7,264 bases of DNA from a bacterium (GTDB taxonomy: Bacteria > ARS69): assembly GCA_025774865.1 (NCBI GenBank), contig JALGZO010000481.1:1-7264 (forward strand). The letters run 5' to 3'. Positions 1-6,498 of this stretch are shown here, one piece after another. Each line of letters begins with the position of its first letter. Position 1 is the first letter of the stretch. The notes beneath the pieces were generated by a model. It worked only from the letters and a program-made list of their open reading frames with translations, was not told the DNA's origin and ran no database searches. The translations under genes and the position numbers were made by a program.

Positions 1-819
1 GATCTGAGAAGCGCTGCCGCTCCCCACGAACACGAACCGGACGCGGGGCGAAGGTTGCCCGGGGCGAGCGCTGGCCCCTTCCCGATCGACGATCCGGGCC
101 GCTTGGAGCACCGTTTGCAGATCCTGGCTTCGTCCGAAGTTACCCGCGTACTCCACGAGGAAATCCCCGTCGTCGAAACCCCACTCACGCCGGAGGTGGC
201 TACTCTCGAGTGGTTCGATCCGCCGCGCGTCGGCCCAGTTCGGGATGACGACGAGTTTCCTTCCGTCGATGCCGCGGGTAATCGCGGTCTCTCGGAGCTT
301 TTCACCAATCAACACCAGCCGCGTCGCTCCCCGCCAGGCGCGCGTCTCCAGGAACCGTCCGACGCGAGCGAGCGGGCCCTCGCGGAGCACGCCGAGCGCG
401 ATCGCCATCTCGGGGTAGATGTCGTTCACGCCGTAGACGAGCGGACAGCGTTTCAGACGGGCCAGGAGGAGAGCGGCGACGCCTCCGAACATCGGGGTGG
501 ACGAATAGGCGTGGATGACGTCCGGACGCGGGGCACGAAGCCCCCCGACGACGAGCGAAATCGCGAAGCTCGCGTAGTGAAGCGCCCGTCCGAGCGGACC
601 GTCGCGGCGCGCGAGCAGTGGGAGCCGGATCACCCGGACGCCCCCCCGCACTTCCCGGCGCGGAGCGGAAAGGTCCTTGGCCTCCTCGTACGTCGGGCGA
701 CCCGTGAGCACCGTGACGTCGTGGCCGTGGCGCACGAGCTCTTCGGCCAGCTGGGCCGTGAGCCTTCCCGTCGCGCCAGAATCGGGCGGGTAGTGCTGAT
801 TGACGAGCAGGAGTTTCAC
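1..819 (-). CDS. GT4-family glycosyltransferase, N-terminal 273 codons (C-terminus beyond window)
   Basis: Predicted cytoplasmic, nucleotide-sugar-dependent retaining glycosyltransferase with a GT-B fold, resembling the WbuB/WcaI group of O-antigen and exopolysaccharide enzymes. The minus frame is open from the GTG at 819-817 to base 1. Visible features, in order: a first beta strand with the glycine loop VNQHYPPDSGATG (residues 6-18); RHGHDVTVLTG after the first helix; YGVNDIYPEMAIALG (129-143), which matches the 'DLWPES' region of this group; the linker motif VIPNWAD (191-197); and the start of the donor-binding domain with YAGNFGRSQDL (224-234) and FVFVGSG (262-268). The donor-binding EX7E region lies off the left edge, so about 100-130 residues are missing. 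The GTG start is chosen because it opens directly into the first strand (VKLLLVNQ) and has a GAAGG at 835-831, 11 nt upstream. It diverges from the asparagine synthetase gene. Family assignment is firm; donor and acceptor sugars are unknown. Confidence 0.9.
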   Translation of the reverse strand, partial: MKLLLVNQHYPPDSGATGRLTAQLAEELVRHGHDVTVLTGRPTYEEAKDLSAPRREVRGGVRVIRLPLLARRDGPLGRALHYASFAISLVVGGLRAPRPDVIHAYSSTPMFGGVAALLLARLKRCPLVYGVNDIYPEMAIALGVLREGPLARVGRFLETRAWRGATRLVLIGEKLRETAITRGIDGRKLVVIPNWADARRIEPLESSHLRREWGFDDGDFLVEYAGNFGRSQDLQTVLQAARIVDREGASARPGQPSPRVRFVFVGSGSASQI

Positions 820-952
820 GAAGTCGCAGACCTTCGCGCAGGGTCGGCGGGGAAGCTCCTGGGCTGGACGATCAAGTGCGCCCCCGGATCGGGTCCACTC
901 CGGCTCTTCCCTCCATCGGAGCGCGCGGTCGGTCTCTCAAGAGGAAAGAAGC

Positions 953-967
953 CAAGATCTTGCAAGA
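953..967. promoter_or_regulatory. Two overlapping 10-bp palindromes, possible operator
   Basis: CAAGATCTTG (953-962) and TCTTGCAAGA (958-967) are each perfect 10-bp palindromes sharing five bases. They lie roughly mid-way between the two divergent starts (819 and 1118), in a less GC-rich patch. Overlapping dyads here could be an operator for a dimeric regulator. This is inferred from symmetry only; no known regulator consensus is recognised and chance is possible. Confidence 0.25.
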
Positions 968-1054
968 GCCGGCGAGACGTCGACCTCGGGCGCGATTCTT
1001 CGGTCAAGCGGTGTGCAAGAAAGTACGAATACTTCCCAGGAGAGACGGATCGAA

Positions 1055-1086
1055 GCGGCCGCGCGGAAAGGTCGAGCGGCGGCCGC
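1055..1086. repeat. Pair of GCGGCCGC octamers (inverted/direct repeat) in the asparagine synthetase leader
   Basis: The self-complementary octamer GCGGCCGC occurs at 1055-1062 and 1079-1086, separated by 16 nt. As RNA the copies could pair into an 8-bp GC stem ending 16 nt before the Shine-Dalgarno sequence of the downstream gene. Any role in attenuation or leader stability is inference, and in DNA this GC-rich the pair may be accidental. Confidence 0.3.
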
Positions 1087-1101
1087 AATTGAGTCCCGGA
1101 C

Positions 1102-1108
1102 GGGGAGG
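1102..1108 (+). promoter_or_regulatory. Ribosome binding site GGGGAGG that fixes the TTG start of the asparagine synthetase
   Basis: GGGGAGG matches the anti-Shine-Dalgarno sequence very well and ends 9 nt before TTG at 1118-1120. The codon after TTG is TGC (Cys), the obligatory N-terminal nucleophile of class II glutamine amidotransferases. This makes the TTG the real start rather than any in-frame ATG upstream. Confidence 0.85.
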
Positions 1109-1117
1109 CGGACGAGC

Positions 1118-3052
1118 TTGTGCGGAATCGCCGGAATCGCGCGCCGCGATGGCGGGCTTCCCGATCGAGGTGTGCTGGAGCGCATGGCGTATCGCCTCCG
1201 CCACCGTGGCCCGGATGAAGAGGGGTTCCTGGTCCGACAAGGCGTCGGGTTCGCGTTCCGGCGCCTACGTGTGATCGACCTCGATACCGGCTCCCAACCG
1301 CAACGCAACGAGGACGGTACGGTTCACGTCGTCTTCAACGGCGAGATCTACAACCACGGCGAGCTCCGCGAGAAGCTGGTCAGGCACGGCCACGAGTTCC
1401 GCACTCGTTCCGACACCGAGGTCCTCGTACACCTCTACGAGGAGCTCGGGCCCGATCTCGTGCACGAACTCAACGGCATGTTCGCGTTCGCCATCTGGGA
1501 CAGTCGGGCTCAATCCCTTCTCCTCGCCCGAGATCGTCTGGGCATCAAGCCGCTTCTCTGGGCTGAAACCTCCGGCGCTCTCGTCTTCGGCTCGGAGATG
1601 GGTTGCATCACCGAGGTGGATGGCCCGGACCTGACGATCGATCCCGTCGCCGTTCACGAGTACTTGTCGTGGGGAGCCGTGCCGGCGCCGCGCACCCCGT
1701 ACCTCGGCATTCGACGGCTACCCCCCGCCCACTGGCTTCTCTGGAAGGACGGGCACGCCGAGACGCGCCGCTACTGGCATCCCTTGGATGCTGAAGAGAG
1801 AGCGGAAACGTACGAGCAGGCCACACGACGGCTGCGCGAGCTTCTGGAGGACTCGGTCCGCCTGCGCATGATCTCCGACGTGCCGCTCGGAGCGTTCCTC
1901 TCCGGCGGTGTCGATTCGACCGCGCTGGTCGGCCTCATGTCGCAGCGCGGTAGCGACGTCCGGACGTTCTCGATCGGATTCGAAAACGACCCGATCTTCG
2001 ACGAGACGGCTTACGCGCGCCAGGCCGCGGAGTTTCACGGAACCCAGCACGTCGAGAGACAGCTGAGCGCCGCCAATGTCCGCGAGGTCATTCCGGAGCT
2101 GCTGGACTCCATGTCCGAGCCGTTCGGAAGCCCGTCCCTTCTGCCGACCTACGTCGTTTCCCGGGAGACGCGTCGAGAGATGACCGTCGCGCTCTCCGGC
2201 GACGGAGCCGACGAGCTGTTCGCCGGCTACGACAAGTACCTGGGCGACGTCTATCGCGGCTGGTATCACCGGGCTCCCGAGCCCCTGCGCCGGTATCTGC
2301 TGACTCCGTTGATGCGGGCTTTGCCCGCGTCCCGGGACTCGAGGATCGGAGAGTTCGGCCGCAAGGCGCACCGCTTCCTGGACGGCATGGAGGGAGACGC
2401 GGCGCTGCGTCACGACGGTTGGATGCGGATCGCCTCAGCGCTCGAGGTCAACCAGCTCCTCGGCGAAACGCCCACGTCGAACCCGGGGCTCGAAACGATC
2501 CGAGAGGTGCACGCCGACTTCGAGGCTCACGGCCGTACGGACCCGCTCAACCGGGTCTTGTTCACTGACTTGGGTATCGCCCTGCCGACCGACATGCTCC
2601 GCAAGGTGGACACGGCGAGCATGCTGAACTCGCTCGAGGTACGGGTGCCGTTCCTCGACCACCGCATCGTCTCGTTCGTGATGTCGATGCCCGGCGAGTG
2701 GAAGATGAACGGCACCCTCCGCAAGCGCATCCTCAAGGACGCGGTGCGCGACGTCCTCCCCCGCGGCATCCGAAGGCGCCCGAAACGCGGTTTCGACGTG
2801 CCGGTCGGAGAGTGGCTCAAGTCGGACCTCCGGGACCTCTTCTGGGATACCGTCTGTATCGACGGCGCGGTGCCGCTCGACCGAAACCTGCTCGAGAGCT
2901 GGTACAAGGAACACACGAGCGGACGCGTGGATCGGACGAAGCTTCTGTGGGCGGTGTTCGCACTACGCTGGTGGGAGCGCGGTGCCGGAGCGCAGGCCCG
3001 CGAGGCGCCGAGTCGGCTCGAGCACGCGACCCCGGCTCTGGAGCCTGCCTGA
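1118..3052 (+). CDS. asnB: Glutamine-hydrolysing asparagine synthetase / AsnB-like amidotransferase
   Basis: The family hydrolyses glutamine and passes ammonia through a tunnel to an ATP-activated carboxylate: aspartate in AsnB itself, probably sugar acids in some polysaccharide-locus homologues. 644 residues. N-terminal class II glutaminase domain: Cys2 in MCGIAGI (Cys1 once Met is removed), RHRGPDEEG near 30, RRLRVIDL with Arg48/49, FNGEIYN (73-79) and RSDTEV with Asp99. C-terminal ATP-pyrophosphatase domain: FLSGGVDST with the PP-loop Ser262-Ser267, LSGDGADELFAGYDKY (from 359), LRKVDTASM and EVRVPFLDH. The length is like the roughly 600-650 residue AsnB homologues in exopolysaccharide and exosortase-linked clusters. 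The residue before the conserved Arg pair is Phe where many homologues have His. Its TGA overlaps the ATG of the next gene (TGATG), so the two are probably translationally coupled. Family certain; the physiological substrate is open. Confidence 0.95.
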   Translation: MCGIAGIARRDGGLPDRGVLERMAYRLRHRGPDEEGFLVRQGVGFAFRRLRVIDLDTGSQPQRNEDGTVHVVFNGEIYNHGELREKLVRHGHEFRTRSDTEVLVHLYEELGPDLVHELNGMFAFAIWDSRAQSLLLARDRLGIKPLLWAETSGALVFGSEMGCITEVDGPDLTIDPVAVHEYLSWGAVPAPRTPYLGIRRLPPAHWLLWKDGHAETRRYWHPLDAEERAETYEQATRRLRELLEDSVRLRMISDVPLGAFLSGGVDSTALVGLMSQRGSDVRTFSIGFENDPIFDETAYARQAAEFHGTQHVERQLSAANVREVIPELLDSMSEPFGSPSLLPTYVVSRETRREMTVALSGDGADELFAGYDKYLGDVYRGWYHRAPEPLRRYLLTPLMRALPASRDSRIGEFGRKAHRFLDGMEGDAALRHDGWMRIASALEVNQLLGETPTSNPGLETIREVHADFEAHGRTDPLNRVLFTDLGIALPTDMLRKVDTASMLNSLEVRVPFLDHRIVSFVMSMPGEWKMNGTLRKRILKDAVRDVLPRGIRRRPKRGFDVPVGEWLKSDLRDLFWDTVCIDGAVPLDRNLLESWYKEHTSGRVDRTKLLWAVFALRWWERGAGAQAREAPSRLEHATPALEPA

Positions 3053-4245
3053 TGACGCGCGCCGGCAAGGTGCGCGTGCTCCACGTCATCACTCGCCTGA
3101 TCCGGGGCGGCGCTGACGAAAACACCGTCTTCACCGTCGAAGGCGTCGATCGTGAACACTACGACTCCGAGATCCTCGCCGGGTGCCGGACGGAAATCGA
3201 CGGTTTCTCGCCCGAGATCAGAAACCGCACGAGAGTGTTGCCCGAGCTCGTGCGCGACCCGCACCCCATCAAGGACATCATCGCCCTCATCAAGATGGTG
3301 CTGATCATCAAGCGGGGCCGTTACGACATCGTCCACACGCACACGGCGAAGGCCGGCTTCCTCGGACGCGTGGCGGCGAGAATCGCAGGCGTGCCGCACG
3401 TCGTACACACAGTGCACGGCGTCACGTTCCACGAGCACGTGAACCCGGTGTTGCGCCGTCTCTATGTGCTCCTCGAGAGAGTGGCGGCCCGACTGTGCGA
3501 GGTGATGATCACCGTGGGAGAGGACGTCAAACGCAAGTACCTCGCGGAGGCGATCGGGCGCCGGGACCAATACGTCACCATTCCCAGCGGGATCGACCTC
3601 ACCCCCTTTGATCGCGTTCGGGCCAATCCCGACGGCACTCGCAATGCGCTCCGCCGCGAGCTCGGCTTCGACCCGGACGACGTGGTGGTCGGCGTGGTTT
3701 CGCGACTCGAGCCCCGGAAGGGTCACCAATACCTCATCGAGGCGATCGCCCGACTGGCACCCGACTTCCCACGGCTGAAGGTGCTCGTCGTCGGGGAGGG
3801 TCCCGACCGCGGGGCGCTTCTGGAACGCGTGCGGTCCTCGGGACTCGCGGACCGCTTCACCTTCGCTGGCTACCGCGCGGATATCGCGAGCGTGATCTCC
3901 ACGTTCGACGTCGCCGTGCTCACTTCACTGTGGGAAGGACTTCCGCGGGTCCTCGTCCAGTACGCGCTCCTGGAAAAGGCGACCGTCACGTTCGACGTCG
4001 AAGGCGCCCGCGAAATCGTGGAGGACGGCTTCTCCGGCTGGATCGTCGAGCGCCAGGACGTCGACGAGCTCGCCGACCGCCTTCGCCGATTGACCGTGAA
4101 CCCCGAAGAGCGGGAGGCACTCGGGCGCCGGGCGCGACAGCGCGTCGAGCAGCACTGGAACGTCGATCTCATGGTCGAGCGGATCTCCAACCTCTACGAC
4201 GACGTCGGGGCCGGCCGCGCGGTCGGAGAGGTCGTCGCAGTCTGA
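3052..4245 (+). CDS. GT4-family glycosyltransferase (GT-B fold, EX7Q variant)
   Basis: 397-residue predicted cytoplasmic or membrane-associated glycosyltransferase that would transfer a sugar from a nucleotide donor to a growing lipid-linked glycan. The first strand VRVLHVITRLIRGGAD carries the usual glycine turn. YDIVHTHTAKAGFLGR, followed by PHVVHTVHG, is the typical acceptor-domain signature. IPSGIDLTPF marks the linker. The donor domain has VVSRLEPRKGHQYL with the catalytic-type Arg218 and Lys223, VVGEGPDR, and TSLWEGLPRVLVQ. In that last motif Glu295 is followed seven residues later by Gln303 instead of the canonical second Glu. The ATG at 3052 overlaps the asparagine synthetase stop by one base and has GGAG at 3040-3043, 8 nt upstream. 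An in-frame ATG at 2698 is rejected because it lies deep inside the upstream gene. Acceptor and donor are not predictable. Confidence 0.94.
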   Translation: MTRAGKVRVLHVITRLIRGGADENTVFTVEGVDREHYDSEILAGCRTEIDGFSPEIRNRTRVLPELVRDPHPIKDIIALIKMVLIIKRGRYDIVHTHTAKAGFLGRVAARIAGVPHVVHTVHGVTFHEHVNPVLRRLYVLLERVAARLCEVMITVGEDVKRKYLAEAIGRRDQYVTIPSGIDLTPFDRVRANPDGTRNALRRELGFDPDDVVVGVVSRLEPRKGHQYLIEAIARLAPDFPRLKVLVVGEGPDRGALLERVRSSGLADRFTFAGYRADIASVISTFDVAVLTSLWEGLPRVLVQYALLEKATVTFDVEGAREIVEDGFSGWIVERQDVDELADRLRRLTVNPEEREALGRRARQRVEQHWNVDLMVERISNLYDDVGAGRAVGEVVAV

Positions 4246-4253
4246 CCGAGCGG

Positions 4254-4306
4254 GCCCATCTCCGAACTCGACTACCCCCGGGGTTTGACGTTCGGGCCAG
4301 ATGGGC
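4254..4306 (+). terminator. Long bulged inverted repeat after the asnB-glycosyltransferase pair
   Basis: Nine bases after the glycosyltransferase stop, GCCCATCTCCGAAC (4254-4267) is complementary to 4290-4306: GTTCGG, a 3-nt GCC bulge, then AGATGGGC. This gives 14 base pairs around a 22-nt loop that itself contains CCCCGGGG. No T-run follows, so it is not a textbook Rho-independent terminator. It may be a U-less terminator, an mRNA 3'-end stabiliser or an operator, since its right arm overlaps a possible -35 box. Confidence 0.4.
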
Positions 4307-4313
4307 GGACACT
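4285..4313 (+). promoter_or_regulatory. Possible sigma70-type promoter for the M3 peptidase
   Basis: TTGACG (4285-4290) is a five-of-six -35 match. Seventeen bases downstream lies GACACT (4308-4313), which keeps A2, A4 and T6 of TATAAT. Transcription would start near 4320, about 54 nt before the GTG at 4374. The -10 is weak, and the -35 sits at the junction of loop and right arm of the inverted repeat at 4254-4306. Confidence 0.3.
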
Positions 4314-4325
4314 TCGTCATTCTCC

Positions 4326-4352
4326 GGAACCGCGCGGGCCGGGCCCGCTTCC
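4326..4352 (+). other. GC hairpin in the leader of the M3 peptidase
   Basis: GCGGGC (4334-4339) pairs with GCCCGC (4343-4348) across the 3-nt loop CGG. GGAA (4326-4329) and TTCC (4349-4352) extend the stem below a one-sided 4-nt bulge. The hairpin ends 10 nt before the Shine-Dalgarno GAGGA. With no T-run it looks more like a leader structure than a terminator. Role unknown. Confidence 0.35.
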
Positions 4353-4362
4353 AACAAACAAC

Positions 4363-4367
4363 GAGGA
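4363..4367 (+). promoter_or_regulatory. Ribosome binding site GAGGA that selects the GTG start at 4374
   Basis: GAGGA ends 6 nt before GTG 4374-4376. An ATG at 4367-4369 overlaps this site but is in another frame and leads to an Arg-rich translation without family motifs. The GTG opens directly into a signal peptide, so it is preferred. Confidence 0.75.
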
Positions 4368-4373
4368 TGGATC

Positions 4374-6470
4374 GTGAACAACCACACCGAGAACGGACGG
4401 CGCAGGGTGGCGATCGCCCTGGGGCTCGTGACGGCCCTCTCGATCGCTTCGGCCGCGGACGCCACCGAGACGGCGCCCCTCATCGCCTACTCGACCGTCA
4501 ACGGCGAGATGATCGAGACGGAGACCAAGATGGCCATGGAGCGCTCCGACGCGATCCTGGCCGAGATGGTCGCCATCGACGGAGAACGCTCGTTCGAAAA
4601 CACGATGCTACCGCTCCACGGGATCGGCAACCTGCTCGGTCAGACCTTCGGCCGGTACCATTTCCTCGGGTACGTCGCTCCCGAGTCCGAGCTCCGCGAT
4701 GTGGCGCGAGCCCAGGAAGAGGTCCTGAACAAGTACGGCGTGGAGCTCGGGTTCCGCGAGGACATCTACGGGGCGGTGAAGGCATACTCCGAGACCGCAG
4801 AAGCTGGAGAACGCACGGGAGAGCGCGCGCGCTACCTCGAGTTCACTTTGCGAGACTATCGAAGGAACGGTTTCGACGAATCAGCCGAAACCCGCGACGA
4901 GATCAAAGCGCTGCGCAAGCGGCTCGTCGAGCTCGGGCTCACGTTCGAGAAGAACCTCGCGGAATGGAAAGACGGTATCGAGGTCCCGCCGGATCGAGTG
5001 GAGGGGCTTCCGGAGTCCTACCTCGCGCGTCTCGAGAAGAAGGAAAACGGAAACTACTGGGTCAGCCTGGACTACCCGGAGTACTTCCCGTTCATGGAGA
5101 ACGCCGCGGACGCCGAACTGCGCCGGGCGCTCCTCGTGAAGGGGTGGAACAAGGGATACCCGAAGAACGTGGAGCTCCTCGAGGAAGCCATCGGCCTCCG
5201 GGACGAGATCGCCGGTCTGCTCGGATACGAGTCGTGGGCCCACTATCGTCTCGAGACACGAATGGCGAAGGACCCCGACACGGCGCTGGGCTTCCTGAAG
5301 GACCTGCAGAAGAGGATTCTGCCGAAGTTCGACGCCGATCTGGCGAAGATCGAGGAGAGCTATCCAGATCCGGACGGGGTCGACTACTGGGACTGGCGCT
5401 ATTACCACACTCAGCAGTTGAAGAACGAATACAAGGTCGACGCCACGAAGATCGCCGAGTACTTCCCGCTGCAGCGGGTCCTCGATGGCATGTTCGACAT
5501 CACCCAGGAGATGTTCGGCCTTCGATACGAAGAGGTCCAGAATCCGGACGTCTGGCACCCGGACGTCCAGCTCTTCAAGATCTACGACACCGCGACCGGT
5601 GAATTCATCGGCCACTTCTATACGGACCTGTTTCCGCGGGAAGGCAAGTTCGGCCACGCGGCCGCGTTCCCGCTGCGGGGTGGCGGCCGATTCAACGACG
5701 TGCGGCAGCCCCCGATATCCGCCATCGTCGCGAATTTCACGAAGCCCACGGACGATGCCCCGTCGCTTCTCACTCACGACGAGGTCGAGACCCTGTTCCA
5801 CGAATTCGGGCACATCCTCCACCAGACCCTCTCCCGGGCCGAGATGTACCGGTTCGCCGGGGCGGAAACGGAACAGGATTTCGTGGAGGCTCCTTCACAG
5901 AACCTGGAGCACTGGATCTGGGAGCCCGAGGTGCTCAACCGCTTCGCCGCCCATTTCGAGACCGGCGAGCAGATTCCGACGGAGATGCTCGAAGGGATGA
6001 TCGCAGCCAAGCATCTGAACTCGGGCATCAAGACCCTGCGTCAAATCTTCTACGCGTCACTCGACATGGCCTACTCGGATCGCGGCGCGACCAAGAACAC
6101 CACGGAGATCTTGAACGACCTCCACGAGCTCTGCGGCTTTCCGAATGTGGAGGACACGCACTTCCAGGCGGGGTTCGGACACCTGTTCGGCTACGATGCC
6201 GCGTACTATGGGTACCTGTGGTCGAAGGTATACGGCGACGACATGTACACCGCGTTCGAAGAGGCGGGCATTCTGAATCCCGAAGTAGGCATGCGCTACC
6301 GCCGGGAGATCTACGAGAAGGGCGGCACTCTGGACGGTATGGATCTCGTCCGGAACTTCCTCGGACGCGAGCCGAACCCCGACGCGTTCCTGGCCGACCT
6401 GGGGCTGTCGCCGGAAACGACGGGCGATTCCGTCGGGCACGGCGACGCGCCCTCCGCGCGAAAGGAGTGA
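4374..6470 (+). CDS. Exported zinc oligopeptidase, peptidase family M3 (thimet oligopeptidase/neurolysin-like)
   Basis: 698-residue metallopeptidase predicted to cut short peptides outside the cytoplasm. Residues 1-30 form a Sec-type signal: a charged start with RRR at 9-11, a hydrophobic stretch at about 12-27, and ADA before a likely cleavage after Ala30. There is no lipobox Cys. The helical body is followed by the catalytic domain. The zinc motif HEFGH is at 476-480, and the third ligand Glu505 lies in DFVEAPSQ, 29 residues after the first His as in thimet oligopeptidase (His473 to Glu502). The C-terminus keeps the family's GMRYRREI, FLGREP and DAFLADLGL. The substrate loop reads FGHLFGYDAAYYGY (601-614). 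His603 aligns with thimet His600, but the tyrosines fall one position early because the loop has a single Gly where the animal enzyme has two. The gene sits 128 nt after the glycosyltransferase and probably has its own promoter. Family assignment is near certain; periplasmic location is inferred. Confidence 0.95.
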   Translation: MNNHTENGRRRVAIALGLVTALSIASAADATETAPLIAYSTVNGEMIETETKMAMERSDAILAEMVAIDGERSFENTMLPLHGIGNLLGQTFGRYHFLGYVAPESELRDVARAQEEVLNKYGVELGFREDIYGAVKAYSETAEAGERTGERARYLEFTLRDYRRNGFDESAETRDEIKALRKRLVELGLTFEKNLAEWKDGIEVPPDRVEGLPESYLARLEKKENGNYWVSLDYPEYFPFMENAADAELRRALLVKGWNKGYPKNVELLEEAIGLRDEIAGLLGYESWAHYRLETRMAKDPDTALGFLKDLQKRILPKFDADLAKIEESYPDPDGVDYWDWRYYHTQQLKNEYKVDATKIAEYFPLQRVLDGMFDITQEMFGLRYEEVQNPDVWHPDVQLFKIYDTATGEFIGHFYTDLFPREGKFGHAAAFPLRGGGRFNDVRQPPISAIVANFTKPTDDAPSLLTHDEVETLFHEFGHILHQTLSRAEMYRFAGAETEQDFVEAPSQNLEHWIWEPEVLNRFAAHFETGEQIPTEMLEGMIAAKHLNSGIKTLRQIFYASLDMAYSDRGATKNTTEILNDLHELCGFPNVEDTHFQAGFGHLFGYDAAYYGYLWSKVYGDDMYTAFEEAGILNPEVGMRYRREIYEKGGTLDGMDLVRNFLGREPNPDAFLADLGLSPETTGDSVGHGDAPSARKE

Positions 6471-6474
6471 TCTA

Positions 6475-6494
6475 CGACGCGGCCGGCGCGTTCG
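6475..6494. terminator. First of two hairpins between convergent genes
   Basis: Four bases after the peptidase stop, CGACGCG (6475-6481) pairs with CGCGTTCG (6487-6494) around the loop GCCGG, with one bulged T. The symmetry works on both strands, but there is no T-run either way. A role as part of a bidirectional terminator is inferred from position. Confidence 0.3.
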
Positions 6495-6498
6495 ACCG

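Larger units (their letters stand above)
820..1117. other. Divergent intergenic control region
   Basis: A 298-nt non-coding stretch between the minus-strand glycosyltransferase and the plus-strand asparagine synthetase. Several frames are open across it, but their translations are rich in Arg, Ser and Pro and show no family motif. It must carry the signals for both genes. I found no convincing -35/-10 pair for either direction; the nearest A/T-rich patch is around 1020-1033. It holds overlapping palindromes at 953-967, two GCGGCCGC octamers at 1055-1086 and a strong ribosome binding site at 1102-1108, listed separately. Confidence 0.6.

Noticed and set aside
55-1092. A 345-codon plus-strand open frame at the left of the window
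   Set aside because: It is antisense to the glycosyltransferase. Its translation is Arg/Glu/Asp/Pro-rich with no motif, while the minus strand over 1-819 shows continuous GT4 motifs.
800-1117. N-terminal extension of the asparagine synthetase from an ATG at 800
   Set aside because: It would bury the catalytic Cys, overlaps the opposite-strand gene start, and is low-complexity Arg/Ser; TTG 1118 has the better ribosome binding site.
2698-3051. In-frame extension of the second glycosyltransferase back to 2698
   Set aside because: It lies inside the asparagine synthetase coding region; the family's first beta strand begins right after ATG 3052.
2527-3729. A 400-codon minus-strand open frame
   Set aside because: It spans two well-supported plus-strand genes and has no recognisable domain; it is a high-GC antisense shadow.
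3930-4373. In-frame extension of the M3 peptidase upstream of GTG 4374
   Set aside because: It runs through the glycosyltransferase gene and the hairpin-rich gap, and would bury the signal peptide.
4301-5602. A 433-codon plus-strand frame overlapping the peptidase
   Set aside because: The translation is Arg/Gly-rich without motifs; the other frame has the full M3 sequence.
4881-5822. A 313-codon minus-strand open frame
   Set aside because: Antisense shadow of the peptidase, with Val/Leu/Glu-rich composition typical of reversed high-GC coding sequence.
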